Shown: positions 51,536 through 60,874, numbered from the stretch's first letter. The stretch is 64,000 nucleotides of DNA from Cellvibrio fontiphilus_A (GCF_042646205.1 NZ_JBHRTF010000003.1:1-64000), one strand, 5' to 3'. Notes: generated from the sequence alone by a model not told the origin. A program made the numbers and translations.

Positions 51536-53728
51536 ATGTCTTACCAGCCAGATGAATATAAACACGTCAATTACCTCTGGGATGATGCAGTTGCCGACAA
51601 ACTCGATCCGGTAGAGAACCTGGTGTATCGCTCCAACAAATTGGGAGAAGACCAGCGCATCACTAACACTGGCGGCGGCAATACCTCGGCAAAACTGATT
51701 GAAAAAGACCCGCTCACTGGCGAGAAGGTAGAGGTTCTGTGGGTTAAGGGTTCCGGTGGGGATTTACGCACCTCCAAAAAAGAAAATTTTTCTTCGTTGT
51801 ATAGCGGCAAGTTGCAAGCGCTGGATAAGGTTTACCAGAACTACCCGGACAAGGGTTATAAATCTGCCGGTGAAGACCGCATGGTGGGCATGTTTACCCA
51901 CTGTAATTTTTGTTTGAATCCGCGCGCGTCATCTATTGATACACCCCTGCACTCCATGATCGCGGAAAAACACGTAGACCATTTGCACCCCAACGCGGTG
52001 ATTTCCGTCGCCTCCTGTAAAGACCAGGAAAAACTCACTCAGGAAATTTGGGGCGGAAAATTGGCCTATGTACCCTGGATGCGCCCGGGTTGGGAAGCTG
52101 CCAAAGTGTGTGAAGAAACCTATGCAAAAAATCCGGATATCTGGGGTATTTTGCTCGGCCAACACGGTCACACAAACTGGGCTTCCGAAAGCAAAACCTG
52201 TTACGAAACCTCGCTTTGGGTGATTGAAACCGCCGCGCGTTATATTGAACAGCGCGATAAAGGCGCTAACACTTTTGGTGGTCAGAAATACCAAAGCCTG
52301 AGCGATGCAGCGCGCACTGAATTGCTGCGCGAATTTTTACCCGTCGCACGTGGATTAATTTCTGACAAAGTGAAATTTATCGGCACTGTGCAAACCGATG
52401 AAACCACGCTGCGTTTTGTAAACAGTGTGGATGCCCCGCGCCTTGCGGAATTGGGCACCTCCTGCCCGGATCATTTCCTGCGCACCAAAATCAAACCACT
52501 TTATGTTGAGTTTGATCCGCAGAGCGACAGTTTGGAAACCTTGATCAGCCGCTTCAAAACCGGTTTGGAAAAATACCGCGCGGATTACGCGGCTTATTAT
52601 GAAGCCTGCAAACGCGCCGATTCTCCGGCGATGCGCGACCCAAGCCCGACCGTGGTGTTAATTCCCGGTGTGGGCATGATTGCCTGGGGCAAAAATAAAT
52701 CTGAATCGCGCGTGACTGCTGAGTTTTATAACTGCGCTATTGAAGTGATGCGTGGTGCGGAAGCGATTTCAGAATACACCGCACTGCCGGTGCAAGAAGC
52801 CTTTGATATTGAATACTGGGCGCTGGAAGAAGCGAAATTGCAACGTATGCCCAAAGAGGCCAATCAAGCGCGCAATGTCGTGGTGGTGATTGGTGCCGGT
52901 GATGGTATCGGTAAAGCGGTTGCACACCGTGTTGCAAAAGAAGGCGCGCATGTTGTCTGTGCGGATTTACGTTTGGAAGCCGCTGAACAAACTGCTGCAG
53001 AACTCACCAAAATTTACGGCCAGGGTATTGGTGTTGCCGGTACTGGTATTTCCAGCTGCGGCCCGGCCATTGCACTCGCGGTGGATATCACCAAACGCGA
53101 AACCGTGCGCGATATGTTTACCCAAGTGATTCTTGCCTATGGCGGTATCGATAATGTGATTGTCACTGCTGGTGTGTTTATCGCCGAGGGTGTCGACATG
53201 AACCAAAACGACAAGATTTTTGATCTGAGTTTTGGTGTGAATGTGAAAGGCGGTTATGTGGTTGCATCAGAAGCGCAGAGCATTTGGGCTAAACAAAAAT
53301 TGCCCGGCTCACTGGTATTAACCACCAGCGTAAACGCAGCGGTTTCCAAAAAAGGTTCACTGGCTTACGACACCAGCAAAGCGGCAGCCAATCACTTGGT
53401 GCGCGAGTTGGCGGTTACCTTGGCACCACTGATTAATGTAAACGCATTGGCTCCAGCCACCGTAGTGCAGGGCAGCAATATGTTCCCGCGCGACCGCGTG
53501 ATTTCATCGCTCGCCAAATACGATATTCCGTTTGATGAAAGTGAAAGCACTGAAGCCCTGCGCAGTAAGTTGGCAGAGTTTTATGCGCAGCGCACACTCA
53601 CCAAAAAACCAATCACCCCGGACGATCAAGCCGAAGCCGCTTTCCTGTTAATTTCCGGACAACTCAGTAAAACCACTGGCCAGGTCATCAGTGTGGATGG
53701 TGGTTTACACGAAGCCTTCTTACGTTAA
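51536..53728 (+). CDS. rhaEW: Bifunctional L-rhamnulose-1-phosphate aldolase / L-lactaldehyde dehydrogenase
   Basis: 730 residues. The N-terminal half (about 1-430) is a class II aldolase/adducin domain: GGGNTSAKLIEKDPLTGEKV, VKGSGGDLRT, SSIDTPLHSMIAEKHVDHLH and GQHGHTN hold the zinc-binding His/Glu set. The C-terminal part (about 455-730) is a short-chain dehydrogenase with NAD motif VIGAGDGIGKAVA and catalytic Ser/Tyr/Lys in LTTSVNAA and AYDTSKAA. The enzyme splits rhamnulose-1-phosphate to DHAP and L-lactaldehyde and oxidises the latter to L-lactate. This matches lldD in the PL26 operon. The rhamnose isomerase follows 12 bases downstream. Confidence 0.94.
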   Translation: MSYQPDEYKHVNYLWDDAVADKLDPVENLVYRSNKLGEDQRITNTGGGNTSAKLIEKDPLTGEKVEVLWVKGSGGDLRTSKKENFSSLYSGKLQALDKVYQNYPDKGYKSAGEDRMVGMFTHCNFCLNPRASSIDTPLHSMIAEKHVDHLHPNAVISVASCKDQEKLTQEIWGGKLAYVPWMRPGWEAAKVCEETYAKNPDIWGILLGQHGHTNWASESKTCYETSLWVIETAARYIEQRDKGANTFGGQKYQSLSDAARTELLREFLPVARGLISDKVKFIGTVQTDETTLRFVNSVDAPRLAELGTSCPDHFLRTKIKPLYVEFDPQSDSLETLISRFKTGLEKYRADYAAYYEACKRADSPAMRDPSPTVVLIPGVGMIAWGKNKSESRVTAEFYNCAIEVMRGAEAISEYTALPVQEAFDIEYWALEEAKLQRMPKEANQARNVVVVIGAGDGIGKAVAHRVAKEGAHVVCADLRLEAAEQTAAELTKIYGQGIGVAGTGISSCGPAIALAVDITKRETVRDMFTQVILAYGGIDNVIVTAGVFIAEGVDMNQNDKIFDLSFGVNVKGGYVVASEAQSIWAKQKLPGSLVLTTSVNAAVSKKGSLAYDTSKAAANHLVRELAVTLAPLINVNALAPATVVQGSNMFPRDRVISSLAKYDIPFDESESTEALRSKLAEFYAQRTLTKKPITPDDQAEAAFLLISGQLSKTTGQVISVDGGLHEAFLR

Positions 53729-53740
53729 GAGACAATAATC

Positions 53741-55033
53741 ATGAGACGCATAGATTCAGCGGTAGTACACGAGCAAAACGAACAAGAATTTAAATTTCTG
53801 CAAACCGATTTTAATGCGCTGGGTGAAAAACTCAGCCGCGATGGTATCGATATAGAAGCCATCACCAAAGCGGCAGAAGCTTTTCAAATCGCCGTGCCCT
53901 CCTGGGGAACTGGCACCGGCGGCACACGCTTTGCGCGTTTCCCCGGCCAGGGCGAGCCGCGTAATATTTTTGAAAAAGTAGAAGACTGCGCGGTGATTAA
54001 CGAATTGTCAGGTTGTACCGACAGTATTTCGCCGCATTTTCCCTGGGATAAGGTGGATGATTTTTCAGAATTAAAACAGCACGCGGCTGCCTTTGGTTTG
54101 AAATGGGTATCGGTTAACTCCAATACCTTTCAGGATCAACCCGGCCAAGCGGTTTCTTACAAATACGGCAGCTTGAGCAATACCGAAAAAGCCTCACGCG
54201 ATTTAGCGATTCAGCACAATCTGGATTGCATCAGCTACGGCCAACAACTCGGTGCCAAAAGTTTAACCGTATGGGTAGGCGATGGTTCCAACCACCCCGG
54301 CCAACAACATTTCCAGCGCGCCTTTGAACGCTATTTGGCCAGCGCCGAACAAATTTACAAAGGCCTGCCGGCGGATTGGGAAATGCATCTGGAACACAAA
54401 ATGTTTGAGCCAGCATTTTACTCCACCGTGATTCAGGATTGGGGCAGCAGCATTCTGGCAGCTATGCACTTGGGGCCAAAATGTAAATCGCTGGTGGACT
54501 TGGGGCACCACGCGCCCAACACCAATATTGAAATGATTGTGGCGCGTTTGATCCAATTTAAAAAATTGGGTGGCTTCCACTTTAATGACAGTAAATACGG
54601 CGATGACGATCTGGATTCAGGCTCGCTGCAACCCTACCAACAATTTTTAATTTTTAATGAATTGGTGGATGCGGAGCACCGCAAAGAAGCCGAATTTAAT
54701 CCAGCCTATATGCTCGATCAATCACACAATGTGACTGACCCGATTGAGAGTTTGGTCACCTCGGCGATTGAAGTGCAGCGCTCGTACATCAAAGCACTCT
54801 TGGTAAATCGCGATGCGCTTTACGGTTATCAAGAAGCTAACGATGCAATCATGGCCTCGGGCGAATTAAAACGCGCGTTTAATTTTGATGTGGCGCCGAT
54901 TCTGGCGATGGCACGCTATCGCAAAGGCGCCGCAATTAATCCGCTCAAAACTTACCGTGCGGCTAAGTATCGCCAATCCATGGCGCCGGTTCGTCCGCGC
55001 GATCCTAAAGCGACTGGCTCGGGTATTATCTAA
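53741..55033 (+). CDS. rhaI: L-rhamnose isomerase, Pseudomonas stutzeri type
   Basis: 430 residues, the same length as the P. stutzeri enzyme. The metal ligands known there are present one position earlier: Glu218 (LEHKMFEPA), Asp253 and His256 (VDLGHHAPNTN), His280 (GGFHFND), Asp288/Asp290 (YGDDDLDSGS) and Asp326 (MLDQSHN). It converts L-rhamnose to L-rhamnulose in the cytoplasm. It is co-transcribed with the aldolase/dehydrogenase and ends at a strong terminator. Confidence 0.95.
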   Translation: MRRIDSAVVHEQNEQEFKFLQTDFNALGEKLSRDGIDIEAITKAAEAFQIAVPSWGTGTGGTRFARFPGQGEPRNIFEKVEDCAVINELSGCTDSISPHFPWDKVDDFSELKQHAAAFGLKWVSVNSNTFQDQPGQAVSYKYGSLSNTEKASRDLAIQHNLDCISYGQQLGAKSLTVWVGDGSNHPGQQHFQRAFERYLASAEQIYKGLPADWEMHLEHKMFEPAFYSTVIQDWGSSILAAMHLGPKCKSLVDLGHHAPNTNIEMIVARLIQFKKLGGFHFNDSKYGDDDLDSGSLQPYQQFLIFNELVDAEHRKEAEFNPAYMLDQSHNVTDPIESLVTSAIEVQRSYIKALLVNRDALYGYQEANDAIMASGELKRAFNFDVAPILAMARYRKGAAINPLKTYRAAKYRQSMAPVRPRDPKATGSGII

Positions 55034-55048
55034 GCCATTAACTGATAC

Positions 55049-55077
55049 AAAAAGAGCGCCAATGTGGCGCTCTTTTT
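55049..55077. terminator. Bidirectional terminator between rhaI and the alcohol dehydrogenase gene
   Basis: AAAAAGAGCGCC-AATGT-GGCGCTCTTTTT, with A and T runs on both flanks, between two convergent genes. Confidence 0.92.
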
Positions 55078-55095
55078 ATTTATTGGTTAGTGAAA

Positions 55096-56031
55096 TTAAG
55101 GTTTGCCTACATACAACACAATTTTTCCATCAGCGCGGCCCGACTCGCTCAGTGCATGAGCTTTTACTATATCTTCCAATGCAAATTCAGCGGCAATGAT
55201 TGGTCGCATTTTTCCGGCGTCTACCAGTGCAGCTAATTGAGCTAGTACCTCGGCATCGGGTTGGATAAATACAAAACCTGCGCGTGCCGAATGAGCTGCC
55301 GCAAGTTCTGCCGAGGGTGGGCTTACAATCGACACCAGAATGCCTCCTGCTTTGAGTGATGCCCAGGATTTTTCCTGTACCTCACCGCCGATGGTATCGA
55401 ACACTACATCCATTTCATGCACTACATGATCAAACTGCTGACTGCGATAATCCACTAACTGATCGGCGCCGAGTGATTTCACCAAGGGAATATTTTTGCC
55501 AGAGGTTGTTGCCACTACATGTGCGCCATGGGCTTTTGCCAATTGAATCGCCAGCGAGCCAACACCGCCGGAACCTGCATGAATCAATACTCGCTGACCG
55601 GCCTGAATATTGGCGGTTTTTATCAGCACATCCCATGCGGTAATACCAGCCAGTGGCAGTGATGCAGCGCAGGCATGGGAAATCGTTTTAGGTTTGAAAG
55701 CGGCTTCATTTTCATCGATGGCAATAAATTCAGCGTAACTGCCATTGCGCAAAATATTGGGGCGCGAATAAATAGCATCGCCCGGTTTGAATTTGGTCAC
55801 GCCGCTGCCCACGGCTTCCACCACGCCAGAGACATCCCAACCCAAAATAATAGGGAATTGGTAGGGCAGCATGTCTTTCAAATAACCGGCGCGAATTTTC
55901 CAGTCCACCGGATTAATGGCACTGGCAACTACTCGCACCAGCAAGTCCCGCTCGCCTATTTCGGGCATTGGCGCGTCTTCAACTGTTAATACTTCTTGTC
56001 CACCGTAGGTGTGGATTCTGACCGCTTTCAT
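55096..56031 (-). CDS. Zinc-independent MDR oxidoreductase (quinone reductase-like)
   Basis: 311 residues from ATG 56031 with GAGGGA 6 bases before; an ATG at 56058 adds nine unmatched residues. The protein belongs to the NADPH:quinone reductase branch of the medium-chain dehydrogenase superfamily: KAVRIHTYGGQEVLTVEDAP, ILGWDVSGVVEAVGSGVTKF, PGDAIYSRP and Rossmann motif IHAGSGGVGSLAIQLAKAHG. No catalytic zinc ligands are seen. It probably reduces quinones or enals with NADPH. It is convergent with rhaI and has no visible TGAYYG element, so it may not be part of the rhamnose pathway. Confidence 0.85.
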   Translation of the reverse strand: MKAVRIHTYGGQEVLTVEDAPMPEIGERDLLVRVVASAINPVDWKIRAGYLKDMLPYQFPIILGWDVSGVVEAVGSGVTKFKPGDAIYSRPNILRNGSYAEFIAIDENEAAFKPKTISHACAASLPLAGITAWDVLIKTANIQAGQRVLIHAGSGGVGSLAIQLAKAHGAHVVATTSGKNIPLVKSLGADQLVDYRSQQFDHVVHEMDVVFDTIGGEVQEKSWASLKAGGILVSIVSPPSAELAAAHSARAGFVFIQPDAEVLAQLAALVDAGKMRPIIAAEFALEDIVKAHALSESGRADGKIVLYVGKP

Positions 56032-56201
56032 GGGCTTCCCTCTGCGTAGATTAATCAATGTCTGACCTTAGCTGTTTAGTGGTTTATAGCAAGTTATTGG
56101 GAAATTTTCTCGACAGTGTTGGTGCAAGCGCCACCTGAAATAATCCGGGTAACTGCAATTTGACTTTATCTGACTGATAAAAGAATTTTCTCGCTTAAAT
56201 A

Positions 56202-56241
56202 TGATTGAAAATAATCGAAAAGGAATTAATATGATCGAATG
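56202..56241. promoter_or_regulatory. Candidate DeoR-type operator, site 9, upstream of the FBP aldolase operon
   Basis: Four consecutive 10-base registers: TGATTGAAAA, TAATCGAAAA, GGAATTAATA, TGATCGAATG. Three of the four carry the TRATYG core. The site lies about 80 bases before ATG 56319. Confidence 0.5.
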
Positions 56242-56318
56242 GCGCTTGGCTAAATGATTGTGATGTATTCGGCCGGCAGCCCTGACTATTTCCGCAATAA
56301 AAGCAGCGAGCAAAAACC

Positions 56319-57404
56319 ATGAGTAGCTTATGCAATCTGGTCCGGCCCGGCGTTGTGACCGGCAGTGACCTGGACGCCGTGTACGCCGACGCCAAGGCAA
56401 ATAACTATGCAATCCCGGCAGTGAATGTGATTGGAACCAATTCGATTAATGCTGTGCTGGAAACAGCACGCAATATTGGTTCGCCGGTGATCATTCAGCT
56501 CTCACAGGGCGGCGCCAGTTTTTTTGCCGGCAAAGGGCTCAAACTTCCCGGTCAGGAATCTGCTGTCTTGGGGGCAGTTGCGGCGGCTAATTATGTGCAT
56601 CAGGTTGCTGCCTATTACGAGGTGCCGGTAATTTTGCATACCGACCATGCGGCGAAAAAATTACTGCCCTGGATTGATGGCTTGTTGGAAGCGGGCAGGG
56701 CACACCTTGAGCGCACCGGTAAACCGCTATTCAGCTCACACATGATTGATTTATCCGAGGAGCCACTCGCCGAGAATATCGCCATCAGTGCGCAGTATTT
56801 GCAAAAAATGGCACCCATGGGTATGGGCCTGGAAATTGAATTGGGTTGTACGGGCGGCGAAGAAGATGGTGTCGATAACAGTCACATGGATAAATCGGCG
56901 CTCTACACCCAGCCTGCTGATGTTGCTTATGCTTATCAACAATTAGCACCCATCAGCAAAAAATTTACCATTGCAGCTTCGTTCGGCAATGTGCACGGTG
57001 TTTATAACCCTGGCAACGTGCAATTAAAGCCCGCTATTTTGCGCGACTCCCAAACTTTTGTGAGTAAGGAATTTGGCCTGACAAAAAATGCCTTGGATTT
57101 TGTCTTTCACGGTGGATCGGGATCTGACCCGCGTGATATTACCGAGGCGATTCATTACGGTGTGGTAAAAATGAATATAGATACCGACACTCAATGGTCA
57201 TTCTGGCAAGGTGTGTTGAATTTTTATCGCAATAATACGCACTGCCTGCACAGTCAATTAGGCAATGATAAAGGGCCGGATGCACCCAACAAAAAATTTT
57301 ATGATCCACGGGTTTGGCTGCGTAGCGCCGAGGAATCTATGGTCGCGCGTCTTACAGAATCCTTTGTGCAATTAAATTGTGTGGGTCGCTACAAGGCAAA
57401 ATAA
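56319..57404 (+). CDS. fbaA: Class II fructose-bisphosphate aldolase
   Basis: 361 residues, E. coli FbaA type. ILHTDHAAKKLLPWIDGLLE has the zinc/catalytic Asp-His, SSHMIDLSEE follows, then LEIELGCTGGEEDGVDNSHM, SFGNVHGVY and FHGGSGSDPRDI. It condenses DHAP and GAP to fructose-1,6-bisphosphate or the reverse. It overlaps the FBPase start (TAATG), so the pair is coupled. Paired with FBPase and preceded by a TGAYYG element, it most likely runs in the gluconeogenic direction during growth on rhamnose. Confidence 0.96.
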   Translation: MSSLCNLVRPGVVTGSDLDAVYADAKANNYAIPAVNVIGTNSINAVLETARNIGSPVIIQLSQGGASFFAGKGLKLPGQESAVLGAVAAANYVHQVAAYYEVPVILHTDHAAKKLLPWIDGLLEAGRAHLERTGKPLFSSHMIDLSEEPLAENIAISAQYLQKMAPMGMGLEIELGCTGGEEDGVDNSHMDKSALYTQPADVAYAYQQLAPISKKFTIAASFGNVHGVYNPGNVQLKPAILRDSQTFVSKEFGLTKNALDFVFHGGSGSDPRDITEAIHYGVVKMNIDTDTQWSFWQGVLNFYRNNTHCLHSQLGNDKGPDAPNKKFYDPRVWLRSAEESMVARLTESFVQLNCVGRYKAK

Positions 57405-58387
57405 TGACTTTATTAAATGAAGTATTAACACAGGACAATACGCCTCAGGCTCTTATTGATGTGGTGGCTTGTATTGCCAATTGCTGCTGTCAAATTGCCG
57501 AGCAAGTCGGCCATGGCGCCTTGGGTGAAACGCTTGGCGCAACCGAGGCGGAAAATGTACAAGGTGAGGTGCAGAAAAAACTGGACATCATCGCCAATGA
57601 TTTGTTGGTAGCTGCTCTGGTTGCACAGGGTTCAGTAAGAACGATTGCCTCGGAAGAAGAAGAGCATGCGCGTGTAGCAACCCACGGTGCACCCTACATT
57701 GTTGCATTTGATCCACTCGACGGTAGTAGCAATATTGATGTGAACGGTCAAATAGGCACAATTTTTACTGTGTTTAATGCCCGTGATGATGTGCCTGATC
57801 ACAGCGAAGAACAATTTTTTCAAGCGGGCAGCAAACAGATTTGTGCGGGTTATGTGCTTTATGGCCCCTATACAACGCTGGTGATATCCACTGGCACCGC
57901 CGTGCATGAATTTACACTGAATAAAATGCGAGGCGAGTTTTACGCATCCAAACTAGCAATGGTTTTTCATGCGGGGATGCGTGAATTTTCTGCCAATATG
58001 GCCAATCTTTTTTATTGGCCGAAAAAGTTTCAGAATCATATCCTCGGTATGATTGCTCCGCAGTCGGCTAGTACACGTTTTACTATGCGCTGGCAGGGTG
58101 CGATGGTGGGCGATGTGCATCGCATACTGACACGTGGTGGATTATTTATTTATCCGGGCGATTCGCGGGATATCAAGCAGCCGGCCAAATTGCGCTTGCT
58201 GTATGAAGCTTTTCCTATGGCGTTATTAATTGAAGCTGCTGGCGGTTGTGCCTATACCGAACAGGGGCGAATTCTTGCGGCATCGCTAAATGAATTGCAT
58301 CAGCGCACCCCTGTTATTTTGGGTGATAAGACATTCGTTAGTGAATGTTTTACTGCTTTGTCCGCTGCGGAGAAATGCATCGCGTAG
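57404..58387 (+). CDS. fbp: Class I fructose-1,6-bisphosphatase
   Basis: 327 residues from ATG 57404, whose A is the last base of the aldolase stop; an upstream in-frame start lies inside the aldolase gene. FBPase features: EVQKKLDIIANDLL, IASEEEEHARV, VAFDPLDGSSNIDVN (metal-binding Asp/Glu loop), YVLYGPYTTLVI and MRWQGAMVGDVHRIL. It hydrolyses fructose-1,6-bisphosphate to fructose-6-phosphate, the committed gluconeogenic step. Translational coupling to the aldolase makes a dedicated two-gene gluconeogenic unit. Confidence 0.96.
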   Translation: MTLLNEVLTQDNTPQALIDVVACIANCCCQIAEQVGHGALGETLGATEAENVQGEVQKKLDIIANDLLVAALVAQGSVRTIASEEEEHARVATHGAPYIVAFDPLDGSSNIDVNGQIGTIFTVFNARDDVPDHSEEQFFQAGSKQICAGYVLYGPYTTLVISTGTAVHEFTLNKMRGEFYASKLAMVFHAGMREFSANMANLFYWPKKFQNHILGMIAPQSASTRFTMRWQGAMVGDVHRILTRGGLFIYPGDSRDIKQPAKLRLLYEAFPMALLIEAAGGCAYTEQGRILAASLNELHQRTPVILGDKTFVSECFTALSAAEKCIA

Positions 58388-58442
58388 TTATAAGGTTTTG
58401 TTAGGCCTTGGGTGTTGCTCATCCAAGTTGTCGTCGTCGCTT

Positions 58443-58468
58443 CGCCGGCTTAATTGCCGGCGTTTTTT
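58443..58468 (+). terminator. Terminator of the fba-fbp operon
   Basis: CGCCGGC-TTAATT-GCCGGCG followed by six T. It lies just before the following GH43-like gene. Confidence 0.92.
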
Positions 58469-58494
58469 ATTGGGCATTTATAAGGTTAATCAAG

Positions 58495-59508
58495 ATGCGT
58501 ATCTGCTTTCACAGACGAACTGGTTTATGTTTCCTTATTCTCGTGGCATTGCTGACTGCATTATTAAGTTGTGCACAATTTGCTGATAATGGTCGCGCTA
58601 ATCACAGAGATAGAACCGGCTATTTGTTTACTTATTTTGTAAAAAATGGCGAGGACGGTTTGCATCTTGCTGCGAGCCTCGATGGATTTCAATGGCAAAA
58701 AATTCCGCGTAGTGAAAATCATTGGCGGCCTGCGATAGGGAACTCCAAATTAATGCGTGATCCCAGTGTCGTCCAAGGGCCGGACGGAACTTATCATATG
58801 GTGTGGACATCTGGCTGGAACGAAAACAATATTGGTTATGCATCTACAAAGGATTTTATAAACTGGTCGCCACAGAAGGAAATACCTGTCATGGCGCATG
58901 AGCCGCAGGTGCGTAATTCATGGGCTCCCGAACTCGTATACGATAATATCAACCAGCAATTTATGATTTTCTGGTCATCGACTATTCCCGGAAAATTTCC
59001 GGAAACTGAAAATGCCTCCGAAGATAAATACAATCATCGTCTCTATAGCACTACTACGAAGGATTTTATTACCTTCACCCCAACGGAATTATTTTACGAC
59101 CCCGGCTTTAGTGTTATCGATGCAACTTTTTTACGTTTCAATGGCAAGCTGCATTTTATTGTTAAAGACGAAACCCGCTTTCCACCCAAAAAGTATTTGC
59201 AGATAGCCAGTGCCAAGAGCATGGCTGGCCCCTTTGGACAATTAAGCCAACCTATCACCGAGCAAGGTTTATGGGTGGAGGGGCCGACAGGCGTACAAAT
59301 TGGTGATGCGGCATTTATTTATTACGATGCCTATACCACCCATCGCTTTGGTGCGCTGCGTTCGACCGATTTGGTTAATTGGGAGGACGTATCAGCACAA
59401 ATGCATTTCCCCGATGAAGGGACAGCACTACGTATGCGACATGGCACAGTGATTCCTGTGCCCTTGGCATTGTTGGAGGCGCTGGGGTTTGATTCGGAGA
59501 AGCATTAA
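58495..59508 (+). CDS. GH43-like propeller lipoprotein (copy 2)
   Basis: 337 residues from ATG 58495; an earlier ATG (58408) would run through the terminator hairpin. Lipobox LLSC (Cys near 23). Propeller landmarks: LMRDPSVVQGPDGTYHMVW (base Asp), RNSWAPELVYDNINQQFMIF, FSVIDATFLRFNGKLHFIVK (modulator Asp) and LWVEGPTGVQIGDAAFIYYD (acid Glu). Likely an exo-acting arabinosidase or galactosidase-type enzyme on the cell surface; substrate unknown. It lies outside the last fba-fbp terminator and has no clear TGAYYG copy upstream, so its link to the locus is uncertain. Confidence 0.78.
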   Translation: MRICFHRRTGLCFLILVALLTALLSCAQFADNGRANHRDRTGYLFTYFVKNGEDGLHLAASLDGFQWQKIPRSENHWRPAIGNSKLMRDPSVVQGPDGTYHMVWTSGWNENNIGYASTKDFINWSPQKEIPVMAHEPQVRNSWAPELVYDNINQQFMIFWSSTIPGKFPETENASEDKYNHRLYSTTTKDFITFTPTELFYDPGFSVIDATFLRFNGKLHFIVKDETRFPPKKYLQIASAKSMAGPFGQLSQPITEQGLWVEGPTGVQIGDAAFIYYDAYTTHRFGALRSTDLVNWEDVSAQMHFPDEGTALRMRHGTVIPVPLALLEALGFDSEKH

Positions 59509-59521
59509 CCCTGAATTGCAT

Positions 59522-60730
59522 TCAACCGTTTTTAAGTGCGTCTTTTTTGGCTAATACATAAATACCCAGACCCGCGATGGAAAGCACCAGGCCAACCCAA
59601 CCGGTGGATGACCAGCCCAGTCCCAGATCAATCGCCCAGCCGCCCAGGAGGGCGCCAATCGCATTGGCAAAATTAAAGGCGGAGTGATTAAGCGCTGCTG
59701 CCAGGGTTTGGGCTTTGCCTGCAACATCCATTAAGCGGATTTGCAGGGCAGGGCCTATGGCCACAACCGTGCCCACAAGAAATACATTAATACAGGCGAT
59801 CCACAATACATGGGCGCTGGCGACAAAGGCGCCGAGCACCAGCGCTGACCAAATCAGCGTAATGCGTACTGATCCCATGAGGTTTTTGTCCGCCATCTTG
59901 GCGCCGACTATGTTGCCGACCACCATGCCTGCACCAAAGAGGGCCAGAATAAATGGCACCCCCTGTTCAGTGAGTCCGGCAAGCGCCATCAAGCTGGGTT
60001 TGACATAACTGAATACCGCAAACATCCCGCCAAAACCTATGGCGCCAATACCAAGGGTCAACCAAACCTGTTTGTTGGCTAAAGCTGCCAGCTCACTGCG
60101 AGGGCTGGCAGATTTATCGCCTGGCGTATCTGGCAGCCAATAAAAAATCATCGCGGCGGATAAAAACGCTATTAGCGCAACGAAGATAAATGCAAAACGC
60201 CAGCCTAACCATTGCCCCAAAGCAGCGGCAAGTGGCACCCCCGCTAATGTTGCAAGCGATAACCCGAACATCGCCATAGCTACCGCTTGCGCGCGCTTGT
60301 GTACCGGTACAAGTGATGCCGCAACCAGTGCCGCTATTCCGAAGTAGGTACCGTGGGGCAAACCGCTCACAAAGCGCATGGCCATCATCCAGTAGTAATC
60401 TGCCGCAAATGCGCTGGCGAGATTGCCTAAAGTAAATAGCCCCATGAGTATCATAAGCATCAAGCGGCGCGAAATTCCGGCTCCGAGTAGCGCGAGGATG
60501 GGGGCACCCACAACCACGCCCAGGGCGTAAGCGCTTATGGTGTGACCGGCTTGAGGGATGCTAATAGCGAGATCGGTAGATACCTCAGGCAATAATCCCA
60601 TAATCACAAATTCACTGGTGCCTACAGCAAAACTACCAACCCCCATAGCAATTAAAGGGCGCGCCACATCAATGCGATTCTGCGGTGGTTCTACAGCGAG
60701 CGAAGCCTCGCTAGAACTTACTTCTAACAT
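59522..60730 (-). CDS. MFS transporter, AraJ-like sugar efflux family
   Basis: 402 residues with 12 membrane segments. IAMGVGSFAVGTSEFVIMGL, LLPEVSTDLAISIPQAGHTI and SAYALGVVVGAPILALLGAG are typical of the AraJ/YdhP/SotB drug:H+ antiporter 1 group. It probably exports sugars or drugs. No link to RG-I is visible from sequence; it is convergent with the GH43-like gene, 13 bases apart. Confidence 0.85.
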   Translation of the reverse strand: MLEVSSSEASLAVEPPQNRIDVARPLIAMGVGSFAVGTSEFVIMGLLPEVSTDLAISIPQAGHTISAYALGVVVGAPILALLGAGISRRLMLMILMGLFTLGNLASAFAADYYWMMAMRFVSGLPHGTYFGIAALVAASLVPVHKRAQAVAMAMFGLSLATLAGVPLAAALGQWLGWRFAFIFVALIAFLSAAMIFYWLPDTPGDKSASPRSELAALANKQVWLTLGIGAIGFGGMFAVFSYVKPSLMALAGLTEQGVPFILALFGAGMVVGNIVGAKMADKNLMGSVRITLIWSALVLGAFVASAHVLWIACINVFLVGTVVAIGPALQIRLMDVAGKAQTLAAALNHSAFNFANAIGALLGGWAIDLGLGWSSTGWVGLVLSIAGLGIYVLAKKDALKNG

Positions 60731-60874
60731 CTATTAATAACCTGAGAAGGGAAAACACAAAAGGAGGGGGGTAAAGGTGAATATTCTAGATTTTTATGGT
60801 TTTAATGACAATAAGATTGCTTTTTACCTAACTAATCGCTCCGCGGAACAGAGGGAAACTGAGGCAAGAGCAGT

